Below are positions 34,221 through 44,689 of a stretch of 64,000 bases of DNA, in pieces. How positions within the stretch are numbered: the first letter of the stretch is position 1; the number at the start of each line of letters is the position of its first letter. The notes under the pieces were generated by a model. The model saw only the letters and a list, made by a program, of their open reading frames with translations, was not told where the DNA came from and made no database searches. The translations under genes were made by a program, and so were the position numbers. This DNA is from Limnoperna fortunei (Eukaryota > Mollusca > Bivalvia > Mytilida > Modiolidae), in the NCBI GenBank assembly GCA_944474755.1, contig OX104111.1, positions 100,493,178 to 100,557,177 on the forward strand, written 5' to 3'.

Positions 34221-36464
34221 ATGCGTTTAACTGTGATATTATTTATAGTACTTGTTCAGTTTTCTATTGTTTTTGGACAATTTCAACCAAATGGGGCAGG
34301 TGCACAAGGTCCCAATTTCGGAGTAGGACCACAAGGAGGACCTAATTTTGGTGCTGGACCACAAGGACCAAACTTCGGAGCAGGTCCGCAGGGAGGACCA
34401 AACTTTGGTGCAGGGCCACAAGGTGGACCAAACTTTGGTGCAGGGCCACAAGGTGGACCAAACTTTGGTGCAGGGCCACAAGGTGGACCAAACTTTGGTG
34501 CAGGTCCTCAAGGACCTGGCGGTATCCCAACGAATCAAGGCTTTGGCCAAAATGGACAAACACGTAAGTTTTTCTTATAATTTTTATGTTGCTTTTTATG
34601 TTGATATAATGCGAAACTTATAAATTTTTATTTTATAAATAATTCTCATAGTCTCTTTCTTCCTGTTTAATTTAAGCAAATAATTTTTAAGCTTTCATAA
34701 ACCGATATTATGATTTCAGTGTGTTTTTAAATATTTTATTATTAGACGTCATGCTATATTTAAGCATTGAAAAGGTTATTTTATTCATAACGCGTTGCTT
34801 TTATTTTTACAGAGCAACAAGGAGGTCTTCCACCCCCTCCTGCTTCTAACACCTTGTGGACTTACGCAACATGTTACTTTAACGAAACCGGATCAAACGT
34901 TCGAGGACGTGTTGATATGAGGCAATCGGTAAGTCGCTTATATCGATAAATTAATATGAGCAGGAAATAATATGACACCGAATCTACGTTCAGAACACCG
35001 TATAAAAGTAAATGGGGGTAGTAATAAAAACAAAATTGTGATTTTAAAAAGGTGTTGATGAAGTTAAAAAATGGGTATATCACCATATCAACAAAGTATC
35101 TTCACTGAATTTGTTGAATCATATTGGGTGATGAAAATGAATTAAGCCTAAAATCGATATGAGCGAAAACAATTAGAAAATTTAACAAAATCTAAGTTTT
35201 TGGAAATTTGAAAAGTGATGACCACATTATAACGTGATCGCTCACAAACTCACAAAGGAGTTTTTTATGACGTCCAAAAAGCAGTAGAATAATCAGTATC
35301 AAAATTGATTAAATAAATTAAGTCGCTATTTTTTGTTTTTAACATTGAAATTAAATTATAAAGCAAACTTCAATATTTTTGTAGAGATTTGGAGGTCCAT
35401 GTCAAGTCAGAATACAAGTAATAGGTCTGCCACCAAGCCTTATGAGTGACACAGAGCATGGTGTTCACGTCCATGAATACGGGGATGTTGGCAGAGGATG
35501 TTACGCTGCTGGACCCCACTTCGACACAAATGCTTTCTCATTCCATGGCTCTCCTAATAATGTTGGAACGTAAGTATAAATTAAGTTGATCTTTAATGTA
35601 ATATATATAAGAAATATTTATTTTTTAATTTGAAGTATTTACTTGTTTACGTTTGAAATAATTTATTTAAAATATCGTGCTGGAACAAACATGTGTTTAA
35701 GAGATATTTTATTATTTTCACAGAAACAGTTTCCACGAAGGTGATATGGGTAATTTAAGACAGTCTAATGCTGGTGTAATAGATGCAGAATTGACATTAC
35801 CGGCCATGGTTTTGGAGGGTGATAATGGTGTTATTGGCCGGGCAGTAGTGGTAAGTGTAATGCTTATAGCAATCTGATTGTAACTATTTAATTTTTAAAG
35901 ATGTTTACACCAGGAAAATCGAAGAATAACTATGTACAATAACTATGTACAGATAACAAATATACATGTAGTACATTATATTGGCATAAATGATTTTAAA
36001 CACATTTATAAATTATCATTCAAAAGGGACACATTACTATGTCTCTATACCATTTTATTATACCAATAAGAATGTATATTTTACATAGGTAATTTATTTA
36101 TTTAATCTGCATATATCACATTGTTTTTCAGCTTCACGAAGGCAGAGATGATTTAGGACGAGGAGGAACTTCAATGAGTCTTCAAACCGGAAATGCAGGT
36201 GCTCCTATTGCATGTTGTGTTTTAGCTCATTCTGACAATACCAATTGGGATAATCAGTTTATCAATACAGGTCGTCCTACCCAATTTTCAAATACCCCTC
36301 CAACTAATCCCAATATGTTTGGAGGTTTTCCAGGCCAAAATGGATTTAATGGACAATTTGGTCCTGGTGGTGGACCTAATGGTTTCAATCCTAACGGTGG
36401 TCCTCCACAAGGTGGTGGATTTGGACCACAAGATCCTGGATTTGGTGCATTGGGATTTAATTAA
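34221..36464 (+). CDS. Secreted Cu/Zn superoxide dismutase-domain protein with Gly-rich repeats, 5 exons
   Basis: Exons 34221-34563, 34813-34928, 35385-35569, 35724-35850 and 36132-36464 join in frame (1104 nt, 367 residues), all with GT-AG introns. Residues 1-19 are a signal peptide (MRLTVILFIVLVQFSIVFG). Residues 20-107 are repeats of GGPNFGAGPQ. About 128-290 is a Cu/Zn SOD domain. The tail (about 295-367) is rich in Gly, Pro, Asn, Gln and Phe. Metal ligands are all present: H181, H183, H198, H207, H219, D222, H259. The disulfide cysteines C192 and C285 are kept. The active-site arginine of the GNAGSRLAC motif is proline (P282), so full dismutase activity is doubtful. Secreted SOD-like proteins of bivalves include oyster cavortin and mussel pernin, plasma proteins with metal-handling roles. 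The low-complexity flanks suggest an extracellular-matrix, shell or byssus setting, which is inference. Confidence 0.93.
34290..34530 (+). repeat. Coding minisatellite, 30-bp unit (GGPNFGAGPQ)
   Basis: Eight or so 27-30-bp units in exon 1 of the SOD-domain gene. The stretch from 34396 to about 34503 is made of almost identical 30-bp units in tandem, which points to recent expansion or homogenisation. The decapeptide is not collagen-like, since Gly is not at every third position. Confidence 0.9.
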
Positions 36465-36717
36465 CGAGTGCTGGACGTTGTCTGACATAGGACCCTGTAT
36501 CAAATTTGCCATAATTTATTTATTTCATCATGCCACTAGTCATTCATTTCATTGTATGCGGTTTACAAAAAGTTACAAGGTTTATGTTCTTATTACTCGA
36601 AGCACAAGAAGAAATTATGTGTACGCAGGCGTAACCAAAAAGATGCATACTGAAAACAAAAGCATAGACAGTACAAGAAGTATTTGACCAGGAAGTTGTT
36701 ACGTGTAGATGGTATGA

Positions 36718-36723
36718 AATAAA
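36718..36723 (+). terminator. Candidate poly(A) signal of the SOD-domain gene
   Basis: AATAAA 254 bases after the stop codon. Two further AATAAA hexamers lie near 36842 and 36850. Confidence 0.45.
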
Positions 36724-36859
36724 GTAAAAATATGCCGTCGGCTTTTGACATAAGTAGGAGACATTGTGTCGGCTGCTTTAGGGCATGCAGAACTTCCCGG
36801 TTCGATATATATTGAATTGTTTTGTACCTGAAGATTTGTCTAATAAACAAAATAAAGAA

Positions 36860-37735
36860 GCATTGTTTGTCATTATTTTATTAAGTCGTCTATAGTTTTA
36901 GTACAACTTGTCTCTTTAAGACGATTTGCAATTAGTCTATTATCATGTATATATAGCTTGGTTAGCATGTCTCACACAGCACTGATTATTATTTCAAAAG
37001 TAATAACAGTACTATATGATGTTGTACTCATTTACACACGGACTGGGACTTCATGTACGATAATTTTATTATGGACTTCTGAGGTGAGAACTATAGTGTT
37101 GTTTTGTGAATGCAGTGCATGAGGGTAAATTCAATAATATTTTAGTACATAACACAATATTGAATGGGAGAATTTATGACACTTAAACAAATTAATTAGC
37201 TGATTACTCCGGTACAGTACCCGAAATTGTGTGGTCTCCGTCGATAGGTATAGTCTCCCATTGCTAAGATAAGGCCAGTACTGTTCCAAAATATCAATGA
37301 AAAACGTTGATTTAGATGGTTTGGGGGTTGTCATAATACAGAAAGCTTGGCCTGTAGAGGGTGACGTGTTTTGGAGAATGCCACCGTCCTTGCGCGATAA
37401 AGACAAAAGGCTAAATATTCGATACTTTTCTAGTGGTTCAGTTGCATTTTCCAGTATCAGCCGTTAATTAGAATTTAGAATTTATCGCATATTCGGTAGT
37501 AATATGAACATTTGTGCATATTTGATATGACCGGAAGTGATGGACTGATCTTTGCCCTCTGGTCTAATATCGATATTAGCTCCGACGGCTGATATAGGTT
37601 TTTAGCTTCCGCTTTAATTTTGCACTTCCGCTCATATGTCAACATAGCACTAGACGAACTTAGTTCAACTTTAAACATGACGGATGACAGGTTTGTTGCT
37701 GTAACTGCGGAAAAACTTCTAGTAACAAATGCAAC
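36860..37735. other. Intergenic sequence
   Basis: No supported gene. A 91-codon open frame on the minus strand (37406-37131, SLSRKDGGILQNTSPSTGQ...) has a non-repetitive, protein-like composition but no family I recognise and no visible exon partners. Confidence 0.35.
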
Positions 37736-37739
37736 CATG

Positions 37740-37937
37740 TTGAATTTCCAATTTGCGCAAACAAAAAAAAAATAAGATAAGTGCCCAACCTTCATTTCTA
37801 CACAATTTGGCTTAATTGTGTGAAATAGTTTCGGAGAAGAAGTTGTTTGTATGTTTTTCCCATCGGGTCTTATGATAAATGAAAGTCCTGCGATGGTGGC
37901 CATCTTGAATTGCGGATCACAAAAACTCAAACTTTAC
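37740..37937 (+). repeat. Left part of a pearl-like core, interrupted by a LINE
   Basis: Matches the 167-bp core of the element at 199-1646: ATGTTGAATTTCCAATTTGC, TTTCGGAGAAGAAG, TTTTCCCATCGGGTCTTATG, AAAGTCCTGCGATGGTGGCC, then AAACTCAAACTTTA. The core stops near 37937, and matching sequence resumes after the LINE near 42826. Confidence 0.65.
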
Positions 37938-38090
37938 CGTTATAAACTCTAAGGTACATATTTACGCATGCGCCAACATGAACGGCAGTGAAAATTTTGT
38001 GCTCTTCAAATTTTAAAACTTATTTGAAAAAAAAAGTCATGAAAGTCTGGAAATATAGTGTGGTTATTGGAATTTATTGTGAAATAAGTT

Positions 38091-39191
38091 ATGCCTAAAC
38101 GGAAATATAAAAAAAGAAACCGGTCAGAAAGAAATTCGTCAAAAAATTCTTCGTCTGAACAACCAAATTTGAGCGCCATAACAGACAAAAGAAAGTGTAC
38201 GGAGAAGAACAATACAGACAAGGTACTCTTAACAAATACGATAAGTCAAGCGTTATCATGTGTTAACAATTCACCAAATGATCATAACGTTAACATGAAT
38301 CACTCATTTTATCCCGTGTTTAACCAATACACTCCATTGCAAACTAGCACACCGAATGTATCATGCCCGCCGAATCAACAATTTCAACCTTATATGCAAC
38401 CGCCGCCTACACCACCAACACAAGCTTCATCTGGAATTGAATCGCTGTTAAAAGAACTTTGCAATCGTATGGCAGGCGTCGAAACTAAATTGACATTGCT
38501 TGACATAATAGATCAGCGGCTGAATAAAATTGATTTAAAGTTTAAGTCTGTTGACACTGAAATATTATCATGTAAAGAAAGATTAAGTACATTGGTAAAT
38601 AGCGCCCAATTTCTGTCTAATATACAAGACGAACACATCGCAATAAAAAACAGATTAGAAACTATCTCGAAAAATATTGAGAACACAAAAACGGTAAACA
38701 AAGAAGTTCAAGATAGACTTATTGATGTCGAAGCCCAAAACCTTAGTAACAACCTACTTTTTTTCGCGATCGATGAAAACCCTTTAGCTGCAGATATCGA
38801 TATGGCAAATCAGATCGTTACGGAAAAAAGCGGAGCGGAAAATTGCTCTGACATTACCCTAGATTTTTGTGAAAAGCAACTTCAAATAGAAAACGCAAAG
38901 ACGAATATAAAAATTGAGAAAGCATACCGTTTAGGTCGAAGGAAAACAGACGCAGGGAAGCCGAGACCGATTGTCGTTAAGTTTAGTCGGTTCTCTGACC
39001 GAGAGGCAGTGCGAAAAAGGTCTAAACAACTGAAAGATACAAAGTTCGGTATAAGCCCACATTATCCCATAGAAGTTCTAAACAATCGAAAGAAACTCGT
39101 ACCGATAATGTTGCAGAAAAGAAAGGAGAAAAAGTCAGCATATTTAGTCGGCGATAAGCTATATGTTGATGGCAAAATCTGGAAAGGTTAG
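38091..39191 (+). CDS. LINE ORF1 protein (RNA-binding)
   Basis: 366 residues from an ATG at 38091. The first 30 residues are very basic (MPKRKYKKRNRSERN). The next ~85 are Pro/Gln/Asn-rich and disordered-looking. Residues about 115-215 have the heptad pattern of a coiled coil. The C-terminal part (about 220-360: NNLLFFAIDE, EKAYRLGRRK, RPIVVKFSRFSDREAVRKRS) resembles the RRM-like and C-terminal domains of L1-type ORF1 proteins, which coat the element RNA as a trimer. It ends in TAG. The downstream ORF2 lies in the same frame. Confidence 0.85.
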   Translation: MPKRKYKKRNRSERNSSKNSSSEQPNLSAITDKRKCTEKNNTDKVLLTNTISQALSCVNNSPNDHNVNMNHSFYPVFNQYTPLQTSTPNVSCPPNQQFQPYMQPPPTPPTQASSGIESLLKELCNRMAGVETKLTLLDIIDQRLNKIDLKFKSVDTEILSCKERLSTLVNSAQFLSNIQDEHIAIKNRLETISKNIENTKTVNKEVQDRLIDVEAQNLSNNLLFFAIDENPLAADIDMANQIVTEKSGAENCSDITLDFCEKQLQIENAKTNIKIEKAYRLGRRKTDAGKPRPIVVKFSRFSDREAVRKRSKQLKDTKFGISPHYPIEVLNNRKKLVPIMLQKRKEKKSAYLVGDKLYVDGKIWKG

Positions 39192-42100
39192 GAACAAGCG
39201 GAACTTGGTATTCGAGAAAACAACAAAACTAACGAGAGTGTAAAACAAGTATTGAAACTATGTTCATGGAATATATCAAAAGGATTACTTAAAAAGCTAG
39301 CAGACGATGATTTTTTAAGAGAAGTCTTACAGTATGATATTCTTTGTCTTACAGAGTGTTGGGTTAAATGCCCGAATCAGTTTGAATTAAATGGTTATTT
39401 AACAAAATTCATAGCTAGAGAAAAATGTAACGGAGGTGGTGTTGTTGTTTTATACAGAAAATGGTTAGATCCGTATATACAACTGATTAAATGCTGTGCT
39501 GATAGCATGATATGGCTAAAATAGACAAACATATTATGTCAGATTCAAAAGATCTTTATTTATGTGCTGTTTATGTTCCACCTGATAAAAATATATATTA
39601 TAGAAAATATGAATATGACATATTTGATGTAATTCAGGAAAATTTAGAATGTTATTTGGAACTAGGTAATGTCGCAATAACGGGCGACCTGAATGGTAGA
39701 ATAGGACAAGAATTAGATTATATTGAAAACGATATTATAAACGGACAACTTCAGAATAGTGAACATTTAATAGACTATGTAACTGATAATGTTATGTGTG
39801 AACGAGTGACTGAAGATTTGAAACCTGCAAATGCATTTGGTAGAAAACTGTTAAACTTATGTAAAACATCTGGACTAAGAGTTTGTAACGGTAGATTTGG
39901 TGTCGAAAGCGGCAAATTTACATTTCAAAATAAAAATGGATGTAGCACAATTGACTACATGTTACTATCAAATGACGCATTCTCTGTAATTAATAATTTT
40001 ATTGTTGGAAACTTTTCAACTCACTCTTGTCATGCACCGTTAGTTGTAGATATAAAACTGAAAGGTTTAAAACTGAATGATATTTGTTCATGTAAGAAAA
40101 TAAAATGTGATGTTTATAAATGGAACGAAAGATACAAAGATGACGTCAAAAGGGACTTACTCAGTAACAGAGATAAATTTGAAAAATTAATGGACGAAAT
40201 TGTGTTAGATACGGAAACAATCGATATAAATGTGAACAAATTAAACGACATTTTATCGGATATTGCAGAAAAATATACAAAAGTTGAAATTACAAAAAAT
40301 ATACAATGCGAGATGTGTTCTCATACTAAAGGAAAACCTCGGGTTTGCCCGAGGCCAAAATACGATAAGCCTTGGATAACAGATGAATGTAAACAATTGT
40401 ACAGAAACTATAAAACCGCACTATTCAATTTTAACAGTTGTCACTCAAATGAAAACCGAATACATCTCAACCGGGAAAAAAAGAGATATAAATATTTGGA
40501 AAATAAACTCAAACGATGTTACAAAAACCAACAGGGACATATGTTAAGCTCTATGAAAATTAAAAACCCAAAACGCTTCTATGGAAAATTTAAAAAGCGA
40601 AAAAAGGCGGTAAACCACAATATCACATTAGATACTTTTTTAGAGCATTTCAAATCATTGACATCAAAGGATAATATAATTGAGGGTCCAAATACGTTTG
40701 AAAACCATGAAGCCATCTTTGAAGAACTAGACAGACCATTTACCGAAAACGAAATAGAATCATGTATAAAAAAACTAAAACGTGAAAAATCACCAGGAAT
40801 TGACAAAATATTAAACGAGTATATTATTGAAGGAAAATCCGTATTAGTGCCTTTATTGTGTCATCTCTTTAACGTTATTCTACATACTGGATGGTTCCCT
40901 GAGCTATGGGTTAAAAGCGTTATTGTGCCAATATTCAAAAAAGGATCAGTTAATGAAACCAATAATTATAGGGGAATATCTTTACTGTCACATATTGGAA
41001 AGCTGTTCACTTCCATTATCAATAGAAGACTTATGACATGGAGCAAAGAAAACAGTGTTACAACTGATGCGCAATTTGGTTTCGTGCCTGGGCACGGCAC
41101 GCGTGACGCCATATTTGCACTGCACTCTATTATCGCAAGATCTTTAAGTAAAGGAAAACGTTTATACTGTTGCTTCATAGACTATGCAAAAGCTTTTGAC
41201 AGTGTATCGCATTATTTATTATGGCAGAAGTTAGCTAAAAGTGGCGTGTCGGGCAACTTACTTAAGTTAGTGAAATCAATGTATTCTAAATTAAAATCTT
41301 GTGTAAAACTAGATGGAAGTTTTTCTGACTTTTTTAATTGTAGAGTAGGTCTTATGCAAGGAGAATCACTGTCCCCCTTTTTATATGCAATTTATGTGAA
41401 TGATATCGAAGTAGAGCTTATTGAAAAAGGTTGTGAGTCATATGAACTTAAATTACTAAATCTATACTTACTTATGTACGCTGATGACACAGTTCTCTTT
41501 AGTGAAAGTAAAGAAGAATTACAGAAGATGATTAACGCAGTAAATGAATATTCTAACAAACATGGACTGTATATTAATTTATCCAAAACAAAAATTGTCA
41601 TATTTAGAAATAGAGGTATAATTAATCCGTGTGAGAAATGGACCATAAATGGCACAGTAATTGAATTATGTAATGAATTCGTGTATCTAGGAGTTTTGTT
41701 TAATTATAATGGTACTTTTACAAATACGCAAAAAATGTTGTATAACCAAGGTAAAAAGGCTATGTTTAGTCTGTATAGTAAGATAAAAGACGAATCTTTT
41801 AATGTAGAAACCTTGTTATCACTGTTTGATACATATATAGCTAGCATTGTGAACTATGGGTGCGAAACATGGGGTTATCATAAAGGCTTAGATATAGAAA
41901 CCTTACACTTGTCATTTTTAAAGAGAATCCTGAAAGTTAAAAACAGTACTACAAACTATATGGTTTATTGTGAACTTGGGCGTGTACCCTTGTATATAAC
42001 TAGGTATGTAAGAATGATCGATTATTGGTTAAAATTGTTAAAATCTGACAATTGTATTTTGAAGAACTGTTATGAAGAAATGTATGATGCAAGTTTTATA

Positions 42101-42661
42101 AAAAACAATAAGTTGAATTGGGCATGTAAAATTCGTGATATATTATACGCTTACGGCTACAATAATGTGTGGTTGTCTCAAGGCGTAAATAACGAAAGGT
42201 TATTCTTGTGCGAATTTAAACAGAGAGTTATTGACAACTTTATCAGTGAAGTTAATGCTTATTTTGAAAGCTCACCAAAATGTTTGTTTTATAGATACAT
42301 ACATGAAGGACATAACCTGCAGTTTTATTTAAGCCGTCCAATAAATTATTTATATAAACCATTGATATGTAAATACCGTATACACGCACATTGTTTAAAA
42401 GTTGAAACTGGAAGATTTTTTAATGTAGACAGATGTAATCGCTTTTGCGAAATGTGTAGTAAACGAGTTTTAGAGGATGAGTATCATTTTATTTTAGAAT
42501 GTGAAAAATATAACGAAGCAAGAAGAAAATATATTAAACCGTACTATTGGACTAAACCGAGTGTTTTTAAGTTTGTTCAGTTAATGTCTGTTCGAAATAT
42601 TAAAGAATTAAACAACCTTGGAAAATACTTATATGTAGCTGAAAAAAATCGTAAATACTGA
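39192..42661 (+). pseudogene. LINE ORF2: endonuclease plus reverse transcriptase, one frameshift
   Basis: The frame continues directly from the ORF1 TAG without any ATG before the endonuclease. CSWNISKG (catalytic Asn) and LCLTECW (catalytic Glu) lie at 39255-39360. A one-base loss in the A run near 39520 shifts the frame into 39512-42661. That part holds AVYVPP, ITGDLNGRIG (Asp/Asn), STIDYMLLSND and the final His of CHAPLV, completing the APE endonuclease. The reverse transcriptase follows: VIVPIFKKGS..NNYRGISLL, FIDYAKAFDS, GLMQGESLSPFLYAIYVND and the catalytic YADD in LLMYADDTVLF. Near the end is a CX2C-HX4C finger (CEMC...EYHFILEC). The product would copy the LINE RNA by target-primed reverse transcription. 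Confidence 0.92.
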
Positions 42662-42825
42662 GAATGTACTATTGTTTACCATAATCCGCTTAATTATGTT
42701 TTATGTATTTATATTACTTTATTATTTATTATGTGTATGTAAATGTGATTCATTACATCAATTGTAAATTATATTGCCTATGAGCTGTATTGCTTACGGA
42801 AATAAAGTATTATTTCTGCAATATT

Positions 42826-43068
42826 TCAAACCAATCTTCTAAGCGGTTTGTTAGAAGAAGATTTTTTTAAATTCAGCCAATCAGAACGCAATAATCGTCC
42901 TGGCAGCCATGTTGAATAATTGATTACCACAAAAAAATCAAACCACGCAATACACATTCTTGCCAAGTTTGGAAAAGAAGATTAAAATGTGAACAGTTTA
43001 CTGTCTACGACGACGGACGCCAAGTGATGAGGATATGTTACACTGACCATTTGGGTCAGGTGAGCTAA
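42826..43068 (+). repeat. Right part of the interrupted pearl-like element
   Basis: Resumes the core (AAGCGGTTTGTTAGAAGAAG). It then shows the family's right end: GAAGATTAAAATGTGAACAG, TTTACTGTCTACGACGACGG, ACGCCAAGTGATGAGG, and TGACCATTTGGGTCAGGTGAGCTAAA with the terminal hairpin arm. Confidence 0.7.
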
Positions 43069-43555
43069 ACAATTTAGCACTATTAATATTTAAAGGCGTT
43101 ATGTTTTTAATCATATCTAATCATCAATTTAGAAAAAATGACTTGGAAGCTATTTAGGTGACAATTAAGAATACTAAATTTGTTTTGCCAGTTTATATGC
43201 TAATTTCCTTATAAATTATATTTATAGTTTAACTATAAGACTAAGAGTAAGTAAAAGGTAATAAACGAAAATGAGCAGTCAGGTACAGGATGCATATAAG
43301 AAAAAAATATGTATCTGCGGTTATTTGATAAAACAAGTTTGTACAGAGAACAACTGCCTTTATAATGCCCAATGCACCGACGTTGAGAATCATTAACTTC
43401 GATAAATGTCCGTCTGTCCATATAGTCGTCCCGAAAATTTCCGTCAATCATTTTTGCTATAGCCAAAGCTGAATGGTTCGTTATTTGATTTGGTGTATTT
43501 TTTAAAAAGTAGTACGTATAATGTAAGCAATTTCTATACCTGTTTGCCGACAGTA
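43069..43555. other. Spacer, nothing recognised
   Basis: About 490 AT-rich bases between the pearl-like right end and a LINE fragment. I see no feature. Confidence 0.4.
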
Positions 43556-43714
43556 AGACCAGAAAATTTCATGCACCAAACATTGATTTTACCTATTCTT
43601 CTGTATGACTCGGAAATTTGGGGATTTGAAAACTTTGATTAAACGCTCTCACTTGAAATTTTGCAAGCTTGTTCTACATCTAAAACCACGACAAGTAATT
43701 GTTTATGCCGAAAT
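43556..43714 (+). pseudogene. LINE C-terminal region, left half (split gene)
   Basis: Encodes the region just after the reverse transcriptase (LILPILLYDSEIWGFEN), with a stop soon after. It is cut at 43714 by the TIR element. Its reading frame resumes at 46491: joining across the element restores a Y-A-E-M-G-R-Y-P type junction typical of these LINEs. Confidence 0.65.
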
Positions 43715-44479
43715 CACGGTGTAGAATGGTAACGGACTTATCGCGTTTTTTTTCTGCAGTACCGGACTATTCGGGTTAAGCAACGGACTGTTCGTGAAAG
43801 TTGATGTAAATAGAAACAGTAGGTCACTTATTTTGTCTTATTTCTTTGCGATTTTTTAAAAATATTAATAGAATGTTTATGTCACGGAACGATAGAACTA
43901 TTTATCTGTCTGCACAAGTTAACACTTAAAGAATATGATTAGTATATAATTTGAAATCGTTTAAAAGAACTCGATACCCGCTGTAGTTTGTTTATGAATA
44001 TGTAACATGAGAATATATAACGAGCTAATTGTCCTCATTTAGCATATTATTTTTTGTCATTTTCTCTTTAATGCCATCAATGTTAATCACACAAAGGATA
44101 AATATATTTATACTTGTTCAAATCTGGAAGAAATTATCGATTTTCATGGAAGGCCATTGCACCGGACTTTTGTCGTGTGTGGCACCGGACTTTCGGCGTC
44201 GGCTGCTGTGTTGAATGGATCTATGTTGAGAGCTAGTTTTTAGAAAGTGAAAAGAAATTGGCACAAAAGCGCTATACACTATGTTTAAATAAATATTTTG
44301 CCTCTGTTTTTTACAAGTATTTCTTTAGACAGTTGTATATTGCGAGTATAAAATGAATAGGCACTCGGATTTATTTAAAATTTATTTGCAAATGCAGGAA
44401 TATAAAATTACGGACTTGACATGCAAATAAAACAAAAATCGTTCAATATACTTATCATAGAAACAAATAAGAATTATTC

Positions 44480-44680
44480 TGACATACATGGGGAATGGGA
44501 GGAGGTCCCATCCCACACTCCCGTAAAAATAAATACCAGATCCCGGTTTCCCGGTGAAATACGTACTGGATAAAAAGAAACGTAAAAATCCCGAATTCCC
44601 GCAGTTTTATTGGTTAAATCCCGAATTCCCGGTGAATAAATAAGCCTTTCCCGCTGTTCCGTAAAAAGTTATACCGACCC
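44480..44680. repeat. Cluster of CCCGAATTCCCG-type motifs
   Basis: Within about 200 bases, AATCCCGAATTCCCG occurs twice, with relatives GATCCCGGTTTCCCGGTG and CTTTCCCGCTGTTCCG. The segment is richer in C/G than its surroundings and lies inside the TIR element, just 5' of a LINE fragment. Confidence 0.45.
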
Positions 44681-44689
44681 TCATACATT

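Larger units (their letters stand above)
37938..42825 (+). mobile_element. Nearly intact non-LTR retrotransposon (LINE)
   Basis: Contains ORF1 (38091-39191), ORF2 (39192-42661) and a 3' end with AATAAA at 42801 (GGAAATAAAGTATTATTTCTG). It is inserted in a pearl-like repeat, whose two halves flank it, so the boundaries are good to about 20 bases. One frameshift in ORF2 is the only visible damage, so it is young. The clade is not decided: it has an APE-type endonuclease, an FIDYAKAFDS-type reverse transcriptase and a C-terminal CX2C...H...C finger. Confidence 0.9.

Noticed and set aside
34239..34559. Long antisense open frames over the SOD-gene exon 1
   Set aside because: They mirror the 30-bp coding repeat (repeated KVWSTLWPCT-like units). 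The sense frame has a signal peptide and splices to a SOD domain.
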